Origin: JADJWR01 sp964610575
GTDB lineage: Bacteria; Pseudomonadota; Gammaproteobacteria; Burkholderiales; Burkholderiaceae_F
Direction of reading: 5' to 3'
Assembly: GCA_964610575.1 (NCBI GenBank)
Contig: CAZSYX010000058.1
Coordinates: 1 to 22,022 of the forward strand
Length of the DNA stretch: 22,022 nt
Below are positions 1 through 6,852 of the stretch, in pieces; position 1 is the stretch's first letter; the number at the start of each line of letters is the position of its first letter. The position numbers and the translations under genes are program-made. Under the pieces are notes generated by a model. That model made no database searches. It was not told where the DNA came from and was given only the letters and a program-made list of their open reading frames with translations.

Positions 1-58
1 GCTAGGGCCTGTTCACGCTAAATGCGCACTCCCGGCTTTAGCGTGAACAGGCCCTAGC
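1..58. repeat. Perfect 22-bp inverted repeat (palindromic element)
   Basis: Bases 1-22 and 37-58 are exact reverse complements, separated by a 14-nt loop (23-36). The outer bases read GCTAGGGCC and GGCCCTAGC, so CTAG sits at both edges. There is no T-run after either arm, so it is not a canonical intrinsic terminator, although it lies 5 nt past the stop codon of the TauE/SafE gene and could stop or stabilise that transcript. The length and perfection suggest a dispersed palindromic (REP/MITE-like) element or the end of an insertion sequence. The left side of the element is at the window edge, so its true extent is unknown. Confidence 0.75.
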
Positions 59-62
59 CAGG

Positions 63-869
63 TCAGCCGCGCGTGGCCCTGTACAGCATGTAGCCGGCGA
101 GCAGGTACAGCAGCACTGCGAAGACGCGCTTCAGGCGGCGGGTGTCCAGCGATTGCGAGACGCGTGCGCCGAGCGGGGCGGTCAGCACGCTCGCTGCGGC
201 CAGCGTGACGAGCGCCGGGACATGGATGTACCCCACTGCGCCGGGCGTGATCCCGGTCAGGTGCCAGCCCGAAATCACGTAGCCAAGCGTGCCCGCCGCC
301 GCGATCGGAAGGCCCAGCGACGCCGAGGTGGCCACCGCGTTGTGGATGCGGACGTTGCACCAGAGCATGAACGGCACCGAGATGAAGCCGCCGCCGGCGC
401 CGACGATCGCCGAGACCATGCCGATCGCGCCGCCGGCGCCGAACATGCCGGCCGTGCCCGGCAGCTGCCGGTGCGGCTTCGGCTTGCGGTCGAGCAGCAT
501 CTGCGTCGCCGAAAAACCGACGAACACGGCAAAGAACAGCGCCAGCCACTTGGACGGCAGCGCGCCGGCGAGCTTGGCGCCGATGAGCGAGCCGACCAGG
601 ATGCCCGGGGCGAGCCTTGCCGCCACCGGCCACAGGACCGCGCCGCGCTTGTGATGCGCGCGCAGCGAGGAGATCGAGGTGAACAAGATGGTCGCCAGCG
701 AGGTGGCGATCGCCATGTGCACGATGTGCTCCGGCGGAAATTCCTGCAGCGTGAACAGCAGCGTCATGAACGGCACGGTCAGCATGCCTCCGCCGATGCC
801 GAGCAGGCCGGCGGCGAAACCGATCGCCGCGCCGAGCACCAGCAGAGCCGCAATCAGTGTCGGGTCCAT
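63..869 (-). CDS. TauE/SafE family sulfite exporter-like permease
   Basis: A 268-residue inner-membrane protein of the TauE/SafE (DUF81) family, whose members move sulfite, sulfoacetate or other small anions across the cytoplasmic membrane; the substrate here cannot be told. It shows the internal duplication typical of the family: GLLGIGGGMLTVPFM at residues 21-35 and AIVGAGGGFISVPFM at 154-168, each opening a half of about four hydrophobic helices. The start at 869 (MDPTL) is chosen because GGAGGG lies about 5 nt upstream; an in-frame start 60 nt further up would add a charged, non-membrane tail inside the EVE gene. The start codon overlaps the stop of the upstream EVE-domain gene as TGATG, which suggests translational coupling. 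Family is sure; substrate is unknown. Confidence 0.9.
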   Translation of the reverse strand: MDPTLIAALLVLGAAIGFAAGLLGIGGGMLTVPFMTLLFTLQEFPPEHIVHMAIATSLATILFTSISSLRAHHKRGAVLWPVAARLAPGILVGSLIGAKLAGALPSKWLALFFAVFVGFSATQMLLDRKPKPHRQLPGTAGMFGAGGAIGMVSAIVGAGGGFISVPFMLWCNVRIHNAVATSASLGLPIAAAGTLGYVISGWHLTGITPGAVGYIHVPALVTLAAASVLTAPLGARVSQSLDTRRLKRVFAVLLYLLAGYMLYRATRG

Positions 870-1363
870 CAATCCCTCCGTTCCGGCTTCTGTGCAGGGC
901 GGGCGAGAGCGGTGGTGATGAACTTCCACTGCGCGGCCGTCACCGGCGTGATCGACAGCCGGTTGCCTCGGCGCAGGATGGCCAGGCCCGCAAGTGGGGG
1001 CTTGGCGCGCAGCGCTGCGATCGGAATCAGTTCGACTTTGCGCACTGCCTGCACGTCGACATGGACCCAGCGCGGGTTCTCTGCCGTGGCCGCGGCGTCG
1101 AAGTACTTGCTCTGACGGTCGAACTGGGTGGCGTCGGGGTAAGCGCGACTGGCCACGCGTGCAATGCCGGCAATGCCCGGCTGCGCGCAGCTGGAGTGAT
1201 AGAACAACACACCGTCGCCGGGCTGCATCAGATCACGCATGAAGTTGCGCGCCTGGTAGTTGCGTACGCCGGTCCAGGCAACGGTCTGCTTCGGCGCAGC
1301 CAGCACGTCGTCGATCGAGCACTCGTCGGGCTCGGACTTCATCAGCCAGTAGTTCGCGGCCAT
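869..1363 (-). CDS. EVE domain-containing protein
   Basis: A 164-residue protein consisting of a single EVE domain (PUA-like fold). It starts MAANYWLMKSEPDE and carries WTGVRNYQARNFM and the GDGVLFYHS motif, all typical of the family. EVE domains are known to recognise modified bases (for example modified cytosines) and are linked to DNA or RNA modification sensing; the exact role of the stand-alone bacterial form is not settled. The start at 1363 is chosen from homology, since the Met precedes the conserved NYWLMKSEP. There is no recognisable ribosome binding site: the codon lies only 9 nt after the T-run of the 6S RNA terminator, so translation may use a very short leader. It overlaps the downstream TauE/SafE gene by 1 nt. 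Confidence 0.9.
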   Translation of the reverse strand: MAANYWLMKSEPDECSIDDVLAAPKQTVAWTGVRNYQARNFMRDLMQPGDGVLFYHSSCAQPGIAGIARVASRAYPDATQFDRQSKYFDAAATAENPRWVHVDVQAVRKVELIPIAALRAKPPLAGLAILRRGNRLSITPVTAAQWKFITTALARPAQKPERRD

Positions 1364-1371
1364 CGGCAGGG

Positions 1372-1405
1372 CAAAAGAAAAAGCGGCTTGGCCAGGCCAA
1401 GCCGC
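1372..1405 (-). terminator. Intrinsic terminator downstream of 6S RNA
   Basis: Bases 1383-1405 form a 9-bp perfect stem (GCGGCTTGG with CCAAGCCGC) around a 5-nt loop. Read on the minus strand it is followed by TTTTTCTTTT (1373-1382), a textbook Rho-independent terminator. A second hairpin, CCGGCG-CTTG-CGCCGG at 1415-1430, lies just before it in the direction of transcription. The position suits the end of the 6S RNA transcript. Confidence 0.9.
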
Positions 1406-1439
1406 AAGGACCGCGCCGGCGCTTGCGCCGGATGCACAA

Positions 1440-1622
1440 AATGGTTCCCCGCGCATGCCGCCCGGCCCATGTCCTGAACCATGGGTTCAGGGTGGTCGCT
1501 TCGCGCACCGTTTAGGTTCAGCAGACGCGTGCCGATCGCACCACGGTGCGAGCCCGCAACCTTGCGCATTGCGCATCGGTTCAAGGAACTAAAGGCCTTT
1601 GCGCGAGCACCGCAGGGAAGAC
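1440..1622 (-). ncRNA. ssrS: 6S RNA
   Basis: A regulatory RNA of about 180 nt that binds the sigma-70 RNA polymerase holoenzyme by mimicking an open promoter. On the minus strand the 5' part (from about 1620) contains TTCCCTGCGGTGC, which pairs with GCATGCGCGGGGAA at the 3' end (1445-1458) with one bulged base, giving the closing stem. AGTTCCTTGAACCGAT corresponds to E. coli AGUCCCCUGAGCCGAU, and the hairpin CCTGAACC-CAT-GGTTCAGG (1473-1491) corresponds to the E. coli CCUUGAACC/GGUUCAAGG hairpin. A small GCGC-AAT-GCGC hairpin and an apical CGCAC-CGTG-GTGCG stem lie between. The position just after zapA is the classical ssrS locus in proteobacteria. Ends are estimated to within about 5 nt. Confidence 0.9.
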
Positions 1623-1674
1623 TTGTTCCGCAAGCGCGCTGCACCCGATCGGCCGCAATGCGCTTGCGCAACAA
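1623..1674. repeat. 15-bp inverted repeat before the 6S RNA
   Basis: TTGTTCCGCAAGCGC at 1623-1637 is the reverse complement of 1660-1674 except for one base (14 of 15), with a 22-nt spacer. It fills the gap between the zapA stop codon and the 6S RNA 5' end, where the 6S promoter or a processing site is expected. There is no T-run, so it is not an obvious intrinsic terminator. It could be a structured processing site in a zapA-ssrS transcript or a protein-binding palindrome. Confidence 0.5.
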
Positions 1675-1695
1675 CTCTCGTTGGAATTGTACGGC

Positions 1696-2001
1696 CTAGA
1701 AGAGCTTCTCCTGCGTGGCGAGCATCTCGTCGGCGATCTCGTTCAGCTGCTTGACGCGTCGCTTGATCTCGCCGAGCGAGGCACCGCCGCCGGCCTTCGC
1801 CGAGAACAGCTCCTGCGCGATCTGCAGCGCCGCCATCACCGCCACGCGGTCGGCGCCCATCACCTTGCCGGTGTCGCGGATGTCGTTCATCCGTGCGTCG
1901 ACATAGCGGGCGCAGGCGACCAGGTCGGCGCGCTCTTCCGGCGAGCAGGCGATGCGGTAGTCGCGGCCAAAGATCGTCAGGGTCAGCGATTCCTGCGGCA
2001 T
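1696..2001 (-). CDS. zapA: Cell division protein ZapA
   Basis: A 101-residue ZapA homologue, a cytoplasmic protein that bundles and stabilises FtsZ protofilaments at the division ring. It begins MPQESLTLTIFGRDYRIACSPEE, the N-terminal beta-strand/helix seen across the family, has ARYVDARMNDIR in the globular head, and ends in a coiled coil (about residues 60-101, GEIKRRVKQLNEIADEMLATQEKLF region). Length matches the usual ~100 residues. The start at 2001 has GAGGAG about 6 nt upstream; longer upstream readings would run through the preceding gene. It follows the ZapB-like gene by 10 nt and precedes the 6S RNA gene. Confidence 0.95.
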   Translation of the reverse strand: MPQESLTLTIFGRDYRIACSPEERADLVACARYVDARMNDIRDTGKVMGADRVAVMAALQIAQELFSAKAGGGASLGEIKRRVKQLNEIADEMLATQEKLF

Positions 2002-2011
2002 CAAATGCTCC

Positions 2012-2236
2012 TCAGGCCTTCTCCGTGGGCGCCGCTTCCTGCTGCTCGGCAGGCAGTCGCTCGAGCAACTCGTCGATCCGCTGCATGGCGCCGGCAACAC
2101 GGGTGCGCAGCGCATCGAGCTCGACATTGGCGCCGGCCATCTGCGTGCGCAGGCGCTGATTCTCGTCGCGGAGCAGCCGCACCTGCGCCGCCAGAAGCGA
2201 CATCTTCTCGGTCAGGGCATCGAGGTCGTCAAGCAT
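2012..2236 (-). CDS. ZapB-like / TIGR02449 family small coiled-coil protein
   Basis: A 74-residue, almost entirely coiled-coil protein (MLDDLDALTEKMSLLAAQVR, then LLRDENQRLRTQM with leucine heptads), with an acidic/alanine tail. Small proteins of this kind (TIGR02449) are commonly encoded directly upstream of zapA in beta- and gammaproteobacteria, and they resemble the division factor ZapB. A role at the FtsZ ring with ZapA is inferred from this pairing, not shown here. No convincing Shine-Dalgarno precedes the start at 2236. The gene is divergent from the btuB leader. Confidence 0.8.
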   Translation of the reverse strand: MLDDLDALTEKMSLLAAQVRLLRDENQRLRTQMAGANVELDALRTRVAGAMQRIDELLERLPAEQQEAAPTEKA

Positions 2237-2277
2237 GCCGCAAATCGTAGCACCGGCAAACGAGCGCGGCCCTCGGC

Positions 2278-2286
2278 TGATAGACT
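2278..2286 (+). promoter_or_regulatory. Candidate extended -10 promoter for the btu operon
   Basis: TG-A-TAGACT matches an extended -10 element (TGn then TATAAT-like). Transcription from it would begin near 2293, just before the first conserved base of the cobalamin riboswitch. No good -35 element is seen at 16-18 nt upstream, as is tolerated for extended -10 promoters. Placement is the main support. Confidence 0.4.
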
Positions 2287-2291
2287 GAAAT

Positions 2292-2499
2292 CGCTTTCGG
2301 TGCCCGCGTGCAATGCCTGCGCGCGGGTGAAACGGGAAACAGGAGTGCGGCGAGCCGCATCAACCTGTGCTGCCCCCGCAACGGTAAGCGGATGCCGCGC
2401 CGGCAACGGTGCGGTGCTCGATGCAACTGCCACTGCGCGCGCCGCCCGGCGCCGCGGGAAGGCGCAGCGAGAAGCATCCGCAGCCCGGAGACCGGCCGC
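2292..2499 (+). promoter_or_regulatory. Cobalamin riboswitch (B12 element)
   Basis: The leader carries the consensus blocks of the adenosylcobalamin-class riboswitch in order. They are GGTGCCCGCG...CGCGGGTGAAACGGGAAACAGG (2299-2342), CCTGTGCTGCCCCCGCAACGGTAAGC (the B12 box, around 2364-2389), GCCACTG (2428-2434), GGGAAGGCG (2456-2464) and AGCCCGGAGACCGGCC (2482-2497). Such elements bind cobalamin and turn the downstream gene off when B12 is plentiful. The gene that follows encodes the B12 outer-membrane receptor, which fits. The 5' boundary is approximate. Confidence 0.95.
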
Positions 2500-2684
2500 A
2501 AGCCACCGGCAGGGCGCCTCCACGCGCTGCGCAGGTGCCGTGATTCGAGCCGCGGGGAGACGGCAGAACGGCCACAGGCAGCGCGGTCGCATGAAGTGCG
2601 TCCCTGCGCCTGAAGACCGCCTCCCTTCTCGCGATCGATCGAGGTTCGTTGCTGGCGGCGGGCCGGCGGATCGTGAGGGAGAGA
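2500..2684 (+). promoter_or_regulatory. btuB leader between riboswitch and start codon (possible expression platform)
   Basis: This 185-nt stretch holds no gene. It ends with a strong ribosome binding site, GAGGGAGAG, next to the btuB ATG. CTCCCT at 2621-2626 is complementary to AGGGAG at 2676-2681 within that site, so ligand-dependent masking of the ribosome binding site is possible. No intrinsic terminator (stem plus T-run) is visible, which favours translational over transcriptional control. This is inference. Confidence 0.35.
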
Positions 2685-4580
2685 ATGAATCAGGTTTGTT
2701 GGGTGCCCGGGCGCTGGCGGGCCGCGGCGTGCGCTCTCGCCAGCGCGCTCGCGATTTCTCCGGCGGGTGCGCAGACCGGCGCCTACGCGCTCGACGAGGT
2801 GCTGGTCACCGCGACGCGAACCGAGCAGCGGCTGGCCGATTCGCTGCCGTCGGCGACGGTGATCACGCGCAGCCAGATCGAGTCTTCGCAGACGCCGGGG
2901 CTGATCGAACTGCTGGGCCGGCAGGCGGGTGTCGAGTTTGCTCGCACCGGTGGCCCGGGCAGCCAGGCTTCGCTGTTCCTGCGCGGGACCAACTCCAGCC
3001 AGACGCTGGTGCTGATCGACGGCGTGCGCCTGAACACGGCGCTGACCGGAGCCGCGGCGCTCGGCGGCGTGGCGCTCGATTCGATCGAGCGCATCGAGAT
3101 CGTCCGCGGCAACCTGTCGAGCCTGTATGGCTCGGAAGCGATCGGCGGCGTGGTGCAGATCTTCACCCGCGGCGCCGAACGCTCGGGCCTCGAGGTCGGC
3201 GGGGAAGTCGGATCGGGTGACACCTCGGCGGCCAACCTGTACCTGGCACGGCGTTTCGATGGCGGCTCGATCGCGCTGTCGGCGGCCGGTCGCCGCAGTT
3301 CGCCGTTCTCGGCGATCGACACGTTGCAGGTAATCGCGGGTCCCTTTGCGCCCGGGGCCAATCCCGACATCGACGGCAACCGCAACGGCAACGCATCGCT
3401 GCGCGCGCAGGGCAAGGCGGGTCCGGTTGAACTGGCCGCCAGCCTCTGGGGCAGCCGCAACGACACCGATTTCGACAGCACGGCCGATGGCCCGACGGCG
3501 ACCCACGAGGAGAAGTCGCGCCAGCGCGCGATGCAGGCAAGCGCATCCGGGCAACTCACCGAGGGTTGGCGCGCTCAGCTGATGGTGGCGCGCACCGACG
3601 ACGACACGCGAAATACCTCCAGTGAACCATGGTCGTTCAACAGTGGCGAGTTCGAGTCGAACAACCGCACCGTGACGCTGGCCAACGAGATTCGCCTGGC
3701 CGAGCGCATCACCGGCACCCTGGCCTACGAGTATCTGCAGCAGCGCGGCGCATCGACAGCCTACGACCCCGACGTCGGCGGCGTGCTTACCAGCTTCGAG
3801 CGGAGGGTGAACTCGGTCCGGGCAGGGATTGAGGCGAAGGAGGGCCCGCACCGGATGCAGGCGAACATCCGCTGGGACGGCTACTCGGACGTCGGAGCCG
3901 CGACCACCGGCCTGGCAGCCTACGGCTACGACATCGATCCGCGCTGGCGGGTGTCGGCCCAAGCGGCCACGGCCTTTCGCGCGCCGAGCTTCAACGACCT
4001 CTACTACCCGTTCTTCGGCAACCCCGATCTGTCGCCGGAGCGTTCGCGCAGCGGCGAGCTGGCGCTGCGCTATGGCGATGACGGCGCTTCATTGCGTGCT
4101 GCCGTGTTCCGCAACCGGACGAGCGACCTGATCGTCTATGACGCTGCCGCCCAGCAGGCCCGCAACATCGTCAGTGCCGACATCGACGGGGTCGAACTGA
4201 TCGCCTCCATCCGCCTGCAAGGGTGGCAACTGCAGGCCGATGCGAGCTACACGCGCGCCGAGGACGGCAGCACGGGCGAACGGCTGTTGCGGCGCGCCCC
4301 CTACAGGATTCATCTGGCCGCGGAACGCCCGTTCGGACGCTTCGATGGCCGGTTCGAGGTGACCTATAACGCCGAGCGATACGACTCCGACATCAACACC
4401 TTCGCCCGTACCGAACTTGCCGCCTACACACTGGCGCGGCTGGCGCTGGCGTGGCGCGCGACCGACTGGTTGCGGCTGACGCTGCGCGTGGAAAACCTGT
4501 TCGATGCCGGTTACGAACTGGTCGACGGCTACAACACGCCGGGCCGCAGTGTGTTCGCGGGCGTGACGGTGCGTTTGTGA
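2685..4580 (+). CDS. btuB: TonB-dependent vitamin B12 outer-membrane receptor BtuB
   Basis: A 631-residue TonB-dependent receptor that takes cobalamin across the outer membrane using energy passed on by TonB-ExbB-ExbD. It has a Sec signal peptide (about residues 1-30, ending SPAGAQ), a TonB box LDEVLVTATR at 36-45, a plug domain with FLRGTNSSQTLVLIDGVRL and IEIVRGNLSSLYGSEAIGGVVQI, and a 22-strand-type barrel. The C-terminus ENLFDAGYELVDGYNTPGR...AGVTVRL is BtuB-like. Length is close to the E. coli protein (614). The start at 2685 is fixed by GAGGGAGAG directly upstream and by the signal peptide. It lies behind a cobalamin riboswitch and its stop overlaps the btuC start (TGATG). The last residue is Leu rather than the usual aromatic. 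Confidence 0.95.
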   Translation: MNQVCWVPGRWRAAACALASALAISPAGAQTGAYALDEVLVTATRTEQRLADSLPSATVITRSQIESSQTPGLIELLGRQAGVEFARTGGPGSQASLFLRGTNSSQTLVLIDGVRLNTALTGAAALGGVALDSIERIEIVRGNLSSLYGSEAIGGVVQIFTRGAERSGLEVGGEVGSGDTSAANLYLARRFDGGSIALSAAGRRSSPFSAIDTLQVIAGPFAPGANPDIDGNRNGNASLRAQGKAGPVELAASLWGSRNDTDFDSTADGPTATHEEKSRQRAMQASASGQLTEGWRAQLMVARTDDDTRNTSSEPWSFNSGEFESNNRTVTLANEIRLAERITGTLAYEYLQQRGASTAYDPDVGGVLTSFERRVNSVRAGIEAKEGPHRMQANIRWDGYSDVGAATTGLAAYGYDIDPRWRVSAQAATAFRAPSFNDLYYPFFGNPDLSPERSRSGELALRYGDDGASLRAAVFRNRTSDLIVYDAAAQQARNIVSADIDGVELIASIRLQGWQLQADASYTRAEDGSTGERLLRRAPYRIHLAAERPFGRFDGRFEVTYNAERYDSDINTFARTELAAYTLARLALAWRATDWLRLTLRVENLFDAGYELVDGYNTPGRSVFAGVTVRL

Positions 4581-5587
4581 TGAGTTCCCTGTCGCCGCAT
4601 CGCGTGCTGGCCGCGCTGCTGCTGGCGGCGCTGGCCAGCTTCGCGCTGGCGTTGGCGACCGGCAGCGTTTCCGGCGTGCTGTCGGCGCTGGTCGATTCGT
4701 CGGAAGGCGCCGGCTCGAGGTCGGCGGTGCTCTGGCAGTTGCGGCTGCCGCGCGCGCTGTCGGCTTTCGCCGCCGGCGGCCTGCTCGCGCTGGCGGGAAG
4801 CCTGCTGCAGGCACTGCTGCGCAACCCGCTGGCCGACGCCTACGTGCTCGGCGTATCCGGCGGCGCCGCTGTCGGGGCAATGCTGGCGTTGCTTGGCGGC
4901 GCCGGTCTGATCGGCATGCAGGCGGGCAGCGCGCTCGGCGCCTTCGGGACGCTGGCGGCGCTCCTTCTGCTGGCTCGGCGCGCCTTCTTCGGTCGGCTGC
5001 ACACCGCGGCACGGGTCGCGGAGGAAGCGAGCACCGCCGTCTTGCTGACCGGCGTGATGCTGGCCGCGTTCTCGGCCGCGCTGCTGTCGCTGCTGCTGGC
5101 GCTGGCGCCCGACCTGCAGATGCGTTCGATCATGTTCTGGCTGCTCGGCGACCTGGGCGGCGCCACCGACCTGCGCGCTGCCCTCGCGGCACTCGCGATC
5201 CTCGCGGTCCTGCTTGCAGTGGCGGCCACGCAGGCCCGTCCGTTGAACCTGCTGCTGCGCGGCGATCTGCAGGCCTTCGTGCAGGGCGTCGACGTGCGCC
5301 GCGTTCGGCGGCGCCTGGTGCTGGTATCGGCGCTGGCGACCGCCACGGCAGTGACTCTCGCCGGCGCGGTCGGCTTCGTCGGCTTCGTGGCGCCGCACCT
5401 GATGCGCCGGTTGGTGGGCAACGACCAGCGTGTTCTTCTTCCGGCCGCGGTTCTCTCGGGCGCCGTGCTGGTGCTGCTCGCCGACACGGTGGCGCGCACG
5501 ATCGTGGCGCCGTTGCAGCTTCCGGTCGGCGTGCTCACCGCGCTGATCGGGGTGCCGGTGTTCATCAGCCTGGTGCGGCGGCTATGA
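4580..5587 (+). CDS. btuC: Cobalamin ABC transporter permease BtuC (FecCD family)
   Basis: A 335-residue inner-membrane permease with about ten hydrophobic segments. It belongs to the FecCD/BtuC family, which forms the channel of type II ABC importers for B12 and iron chelates. Family motifs are LRLPRALSAFAAGGLLALAG, then LLRNPLADAYVLGVSGGAA, then GFVGFVAPHLMRRLVGNDQR (cytoplasmic coupling helix region) and the C-terminal LPVGVLTALIGVPVFISLVRRL. Cobalamin as the substrate is inferred from its place between btuB and the ATPase behind a B12 riboswitch; the family alone would also allow haem or siderophores. The ATG overlaps the btuB stop by 1 nt, and its end overlaps the next gene by 4 nt (ATGA). 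Confidence 0.93.
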   Translation: MSSLSPHRVLAALLLAALASFALALATGSVSGVLSALVDSSEGAGSRSAVLWQLRLPRALSAFAAGGLLALAGSLLQALLRNPLADAYVLGVSGGAAVGAMLALLGGAGLIGMQAGSALGAFGTLAALLLLARRAFFGRLHTAARVAEEASTAVLLTGVMLAAFSAALLSLLLALAPDLQMRSIMFWLLGDLGGATDLRAALAALAILAVLLAVAATQARPLNLLLRGDLQAFVQGVDVRRVRRRLVLVSALATATAVTLAGAVGFVGFVAPHLMRRLVGNDQRVLLPAAVLSGAVLVLLADTVARTIVAPLQLPVGVLTALIGVPVFISLVRRL

Positions 5588-6408
5588 GCCCGCCGGGCCG
5601 CCCCAAGGGCGAATTCCTGAGCGCGCAGCGCGAAGGTGATCCGGTCAACGGCGCGGCGATCGAGTGCCGGGGCGTGAGGCTTCTCGCCGGTGGGCGGCTG
5701 CTGGTCGATGCGCTCGACCTGCAGGCGGACGCCGGCAGCCGCTGGGTCGTGCTGGGGCCGAACGGCGCCGGCAAGTCGACGCTGCTCGCCACCTTGGCCG
5801 GCGCGCGCCGTGCCGACGGCGGCTCGGTGCTGCTCGGCGGCCGCCCGATCGAACACTGGGATGCGCAGACGCTGGCGGCGCAGCGAGCGCTGCTGCCGGA
5901 TGGCTGGCTCGATCCGTTCGCCGCCACCGTGCTCGACACGGTGCTCACCGCGCGCTATCGGCTGGGTAATGCAGACGAGCACGGCAGCCGGATCGCCGAA
6001 CGGTGGTTGGCTCACTTCGACTGTGCCGGGCTGCTGAGGCGGGATGTCCGCAGCCTGTCGCGCGGCGAACGACAGCGGGTGGCGATCGCCACGGCGCTGT
6101 CGCAGGAAGCACCGCTGCTGCTTCTCGACGAGCCGATTGCGCACCAGGATCCGCGGCACCAGGCACTGGTCATCGATGAATTGGCGCGACTGCAGGGCCA
6201 CACGCTGGTGGCATCGCTGCACGACTTGAACGCCGCGGTCCGGCTGGCGACCCATGCGCTGCTGCTCAACGGACGCGGCGATTGGATCGCCGGCCCGGCC
6301 GAAGAGGTGCTGACCGCGGAGCAGCTGTCAGCGCTGTTCGACACGCGGATCGACCGGCTGCAACTCGGATCGGACTCAGGATTCTTCGTGGTGCGGCCGC
6401 GGCGCTAG
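5584..6408 (+). CDS. btuD: Cobalamin ABC transporter ATP-binding protein BtuD
   Basis: A 274-residue ABC ATPase that powers the BtuC channel. Walker A GPNGAGKST is at residues 58-66, the signature reads LSRGE (158-162; usual LSGGQ/E), Walker B LLLLDEP ends at 184 and the switch histidine is H213 in SLHDL. At the Q-loop, where relatives have a Gln after LP, this protein has Asp106 (ALLPDGWLDPF). The first ~25 residues (MSPPGRPKGEFLSAQREG) are an extra hydrophilic stretch; a later start cannot be excluded but the ATG at 5584 overlaps the btuC stop as ATGA, typical of coupling. Last gene of the btuBCD operon; the periplasmic partner BtuF is about 1.5 kb away on the other strand. Confidence 0.93.
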   Translation: MSPPGRPKGEFLSAQREGDPVNGAAIECRGVRLLAGGRLLVDALDLQADAGSRWVVLGPNGAGKSTLLATLAGARRADGGSVLLGGRPIEHWDAQTLAAQRALLPDGWLDPFAATVLDTVLTARYRLGNADEHGSRIAERWLAHFDCAGLLRRDVRSLSRGERQRVAIATALSQEAPLLLLDEPIAHQDPRHQALVIDELARLQGHTLVASLHDLNAAVRLATHALLLNGRGDWIAGPAEEVLTAEQLSALFDTRIDRLQLGSDSGFFVVRPRR

Positions 6409-6426
6409 CAGCGGCTCGCGCCAAGG

Positions 6427-6681
6427 TCAGGCCCGCGTCGCCGCTTCGAGGCAGTCGAGAAAGGCGAGGGCCTGCTCGCGCGAGGTGCTGCACATCTCGA
6501 CCGATGGCCGCAGGCCGCTGCAACAGGACGGCCGATCCGGCCGGCCGAAGACGGCGCAGCGGTAGTCGTCAGCGAGCTGAACGCAGCGGACCCCGGCCGG
6601 CTTGCCTGCTGGCATGCCGGGAATGGTGCTCGATATCGACGGAGCGATGCAGCAGGCACCGCAACCGGAACGGCAGTTCAT
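6427..6681 (-). CDS. YkgJ family cysteine cluster protein
   Basis: An 84-residue protein of the YkgJ/UPF0153 family of small putative zinc- or iron-chelating proteins. It starts MNCRSGCGACCIAPSIS and has eight or more cysteines (CGACC, VRCVQL, YRCAVF, PSCC, EMCST), the typical spacing CxxxCxxCC...C...C. Biochemical function is not established; metal binding is inferred from the cysteines. GAGG lies about 8 nt before the ATG at 6681. It converges on btuD (18 nt between stop codons) and diverges from the ParA-like gene. Confidence 0.9.
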   Translation of the reverse strand: MNCRSGCGACCIAPSISSTIPGMPAGKPAGVRCVQLADDYRCAVFGRPDRPSCCSGLRPSVEMCSTSREQALAFLDCLEAATRA

Positions 6682-6852
6682 GCATATCCTCGATGGGTCC
6701 GCGGTCACCCAAGCAGAGCCGGCGGAGCGATCATAGGCCGGCGCTGCTGTGCGCAGATCGATCTGCGCGACGGCGATGCAGTCTGAACCAGGCGGCGAGC
6801 GTTTGCTAGATTGGACTACAAATAGCGGCGCCAACGCGCGGAGGAGGGCAGC
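6682..6852. other. Divergent intergenic region ykgJ-like / parA-like
   Basis: These 171 nt separate two divergent starts and should contain both promoters. I see a GGAGGAGGG ribosome binding site at 6840-6848 for the plus-strand gene and an AT-richer patch (6801-6826) with TAGATT and TACAAAT as possible -10 elements. No convincing -35 partner, palindrome or small gene is visible. Confidence 0.4.

Noticed and set aside
2591..2684. Possible leader peptide starting ATGAAGTGC in the btuB leader
   Set aside because: The frame has no stop before btuB and runs on into it as a shadow; there is no ribosome binding site.
2229..3962. 577-codon open frame on the minus strand across btuB and its leader
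   Set aside because: Antisense shadow of btuB with no recognisable motifs; btuB has signal peptide, TonB box, barrel motifs and a riboswitch.
4840..6255. 471-codon open frame antisense to btuC and btuD
   Set aside because: Low-complexity Arg/Ser/Ala composition; the opposite strand encodes clear ABC transporter proteins.
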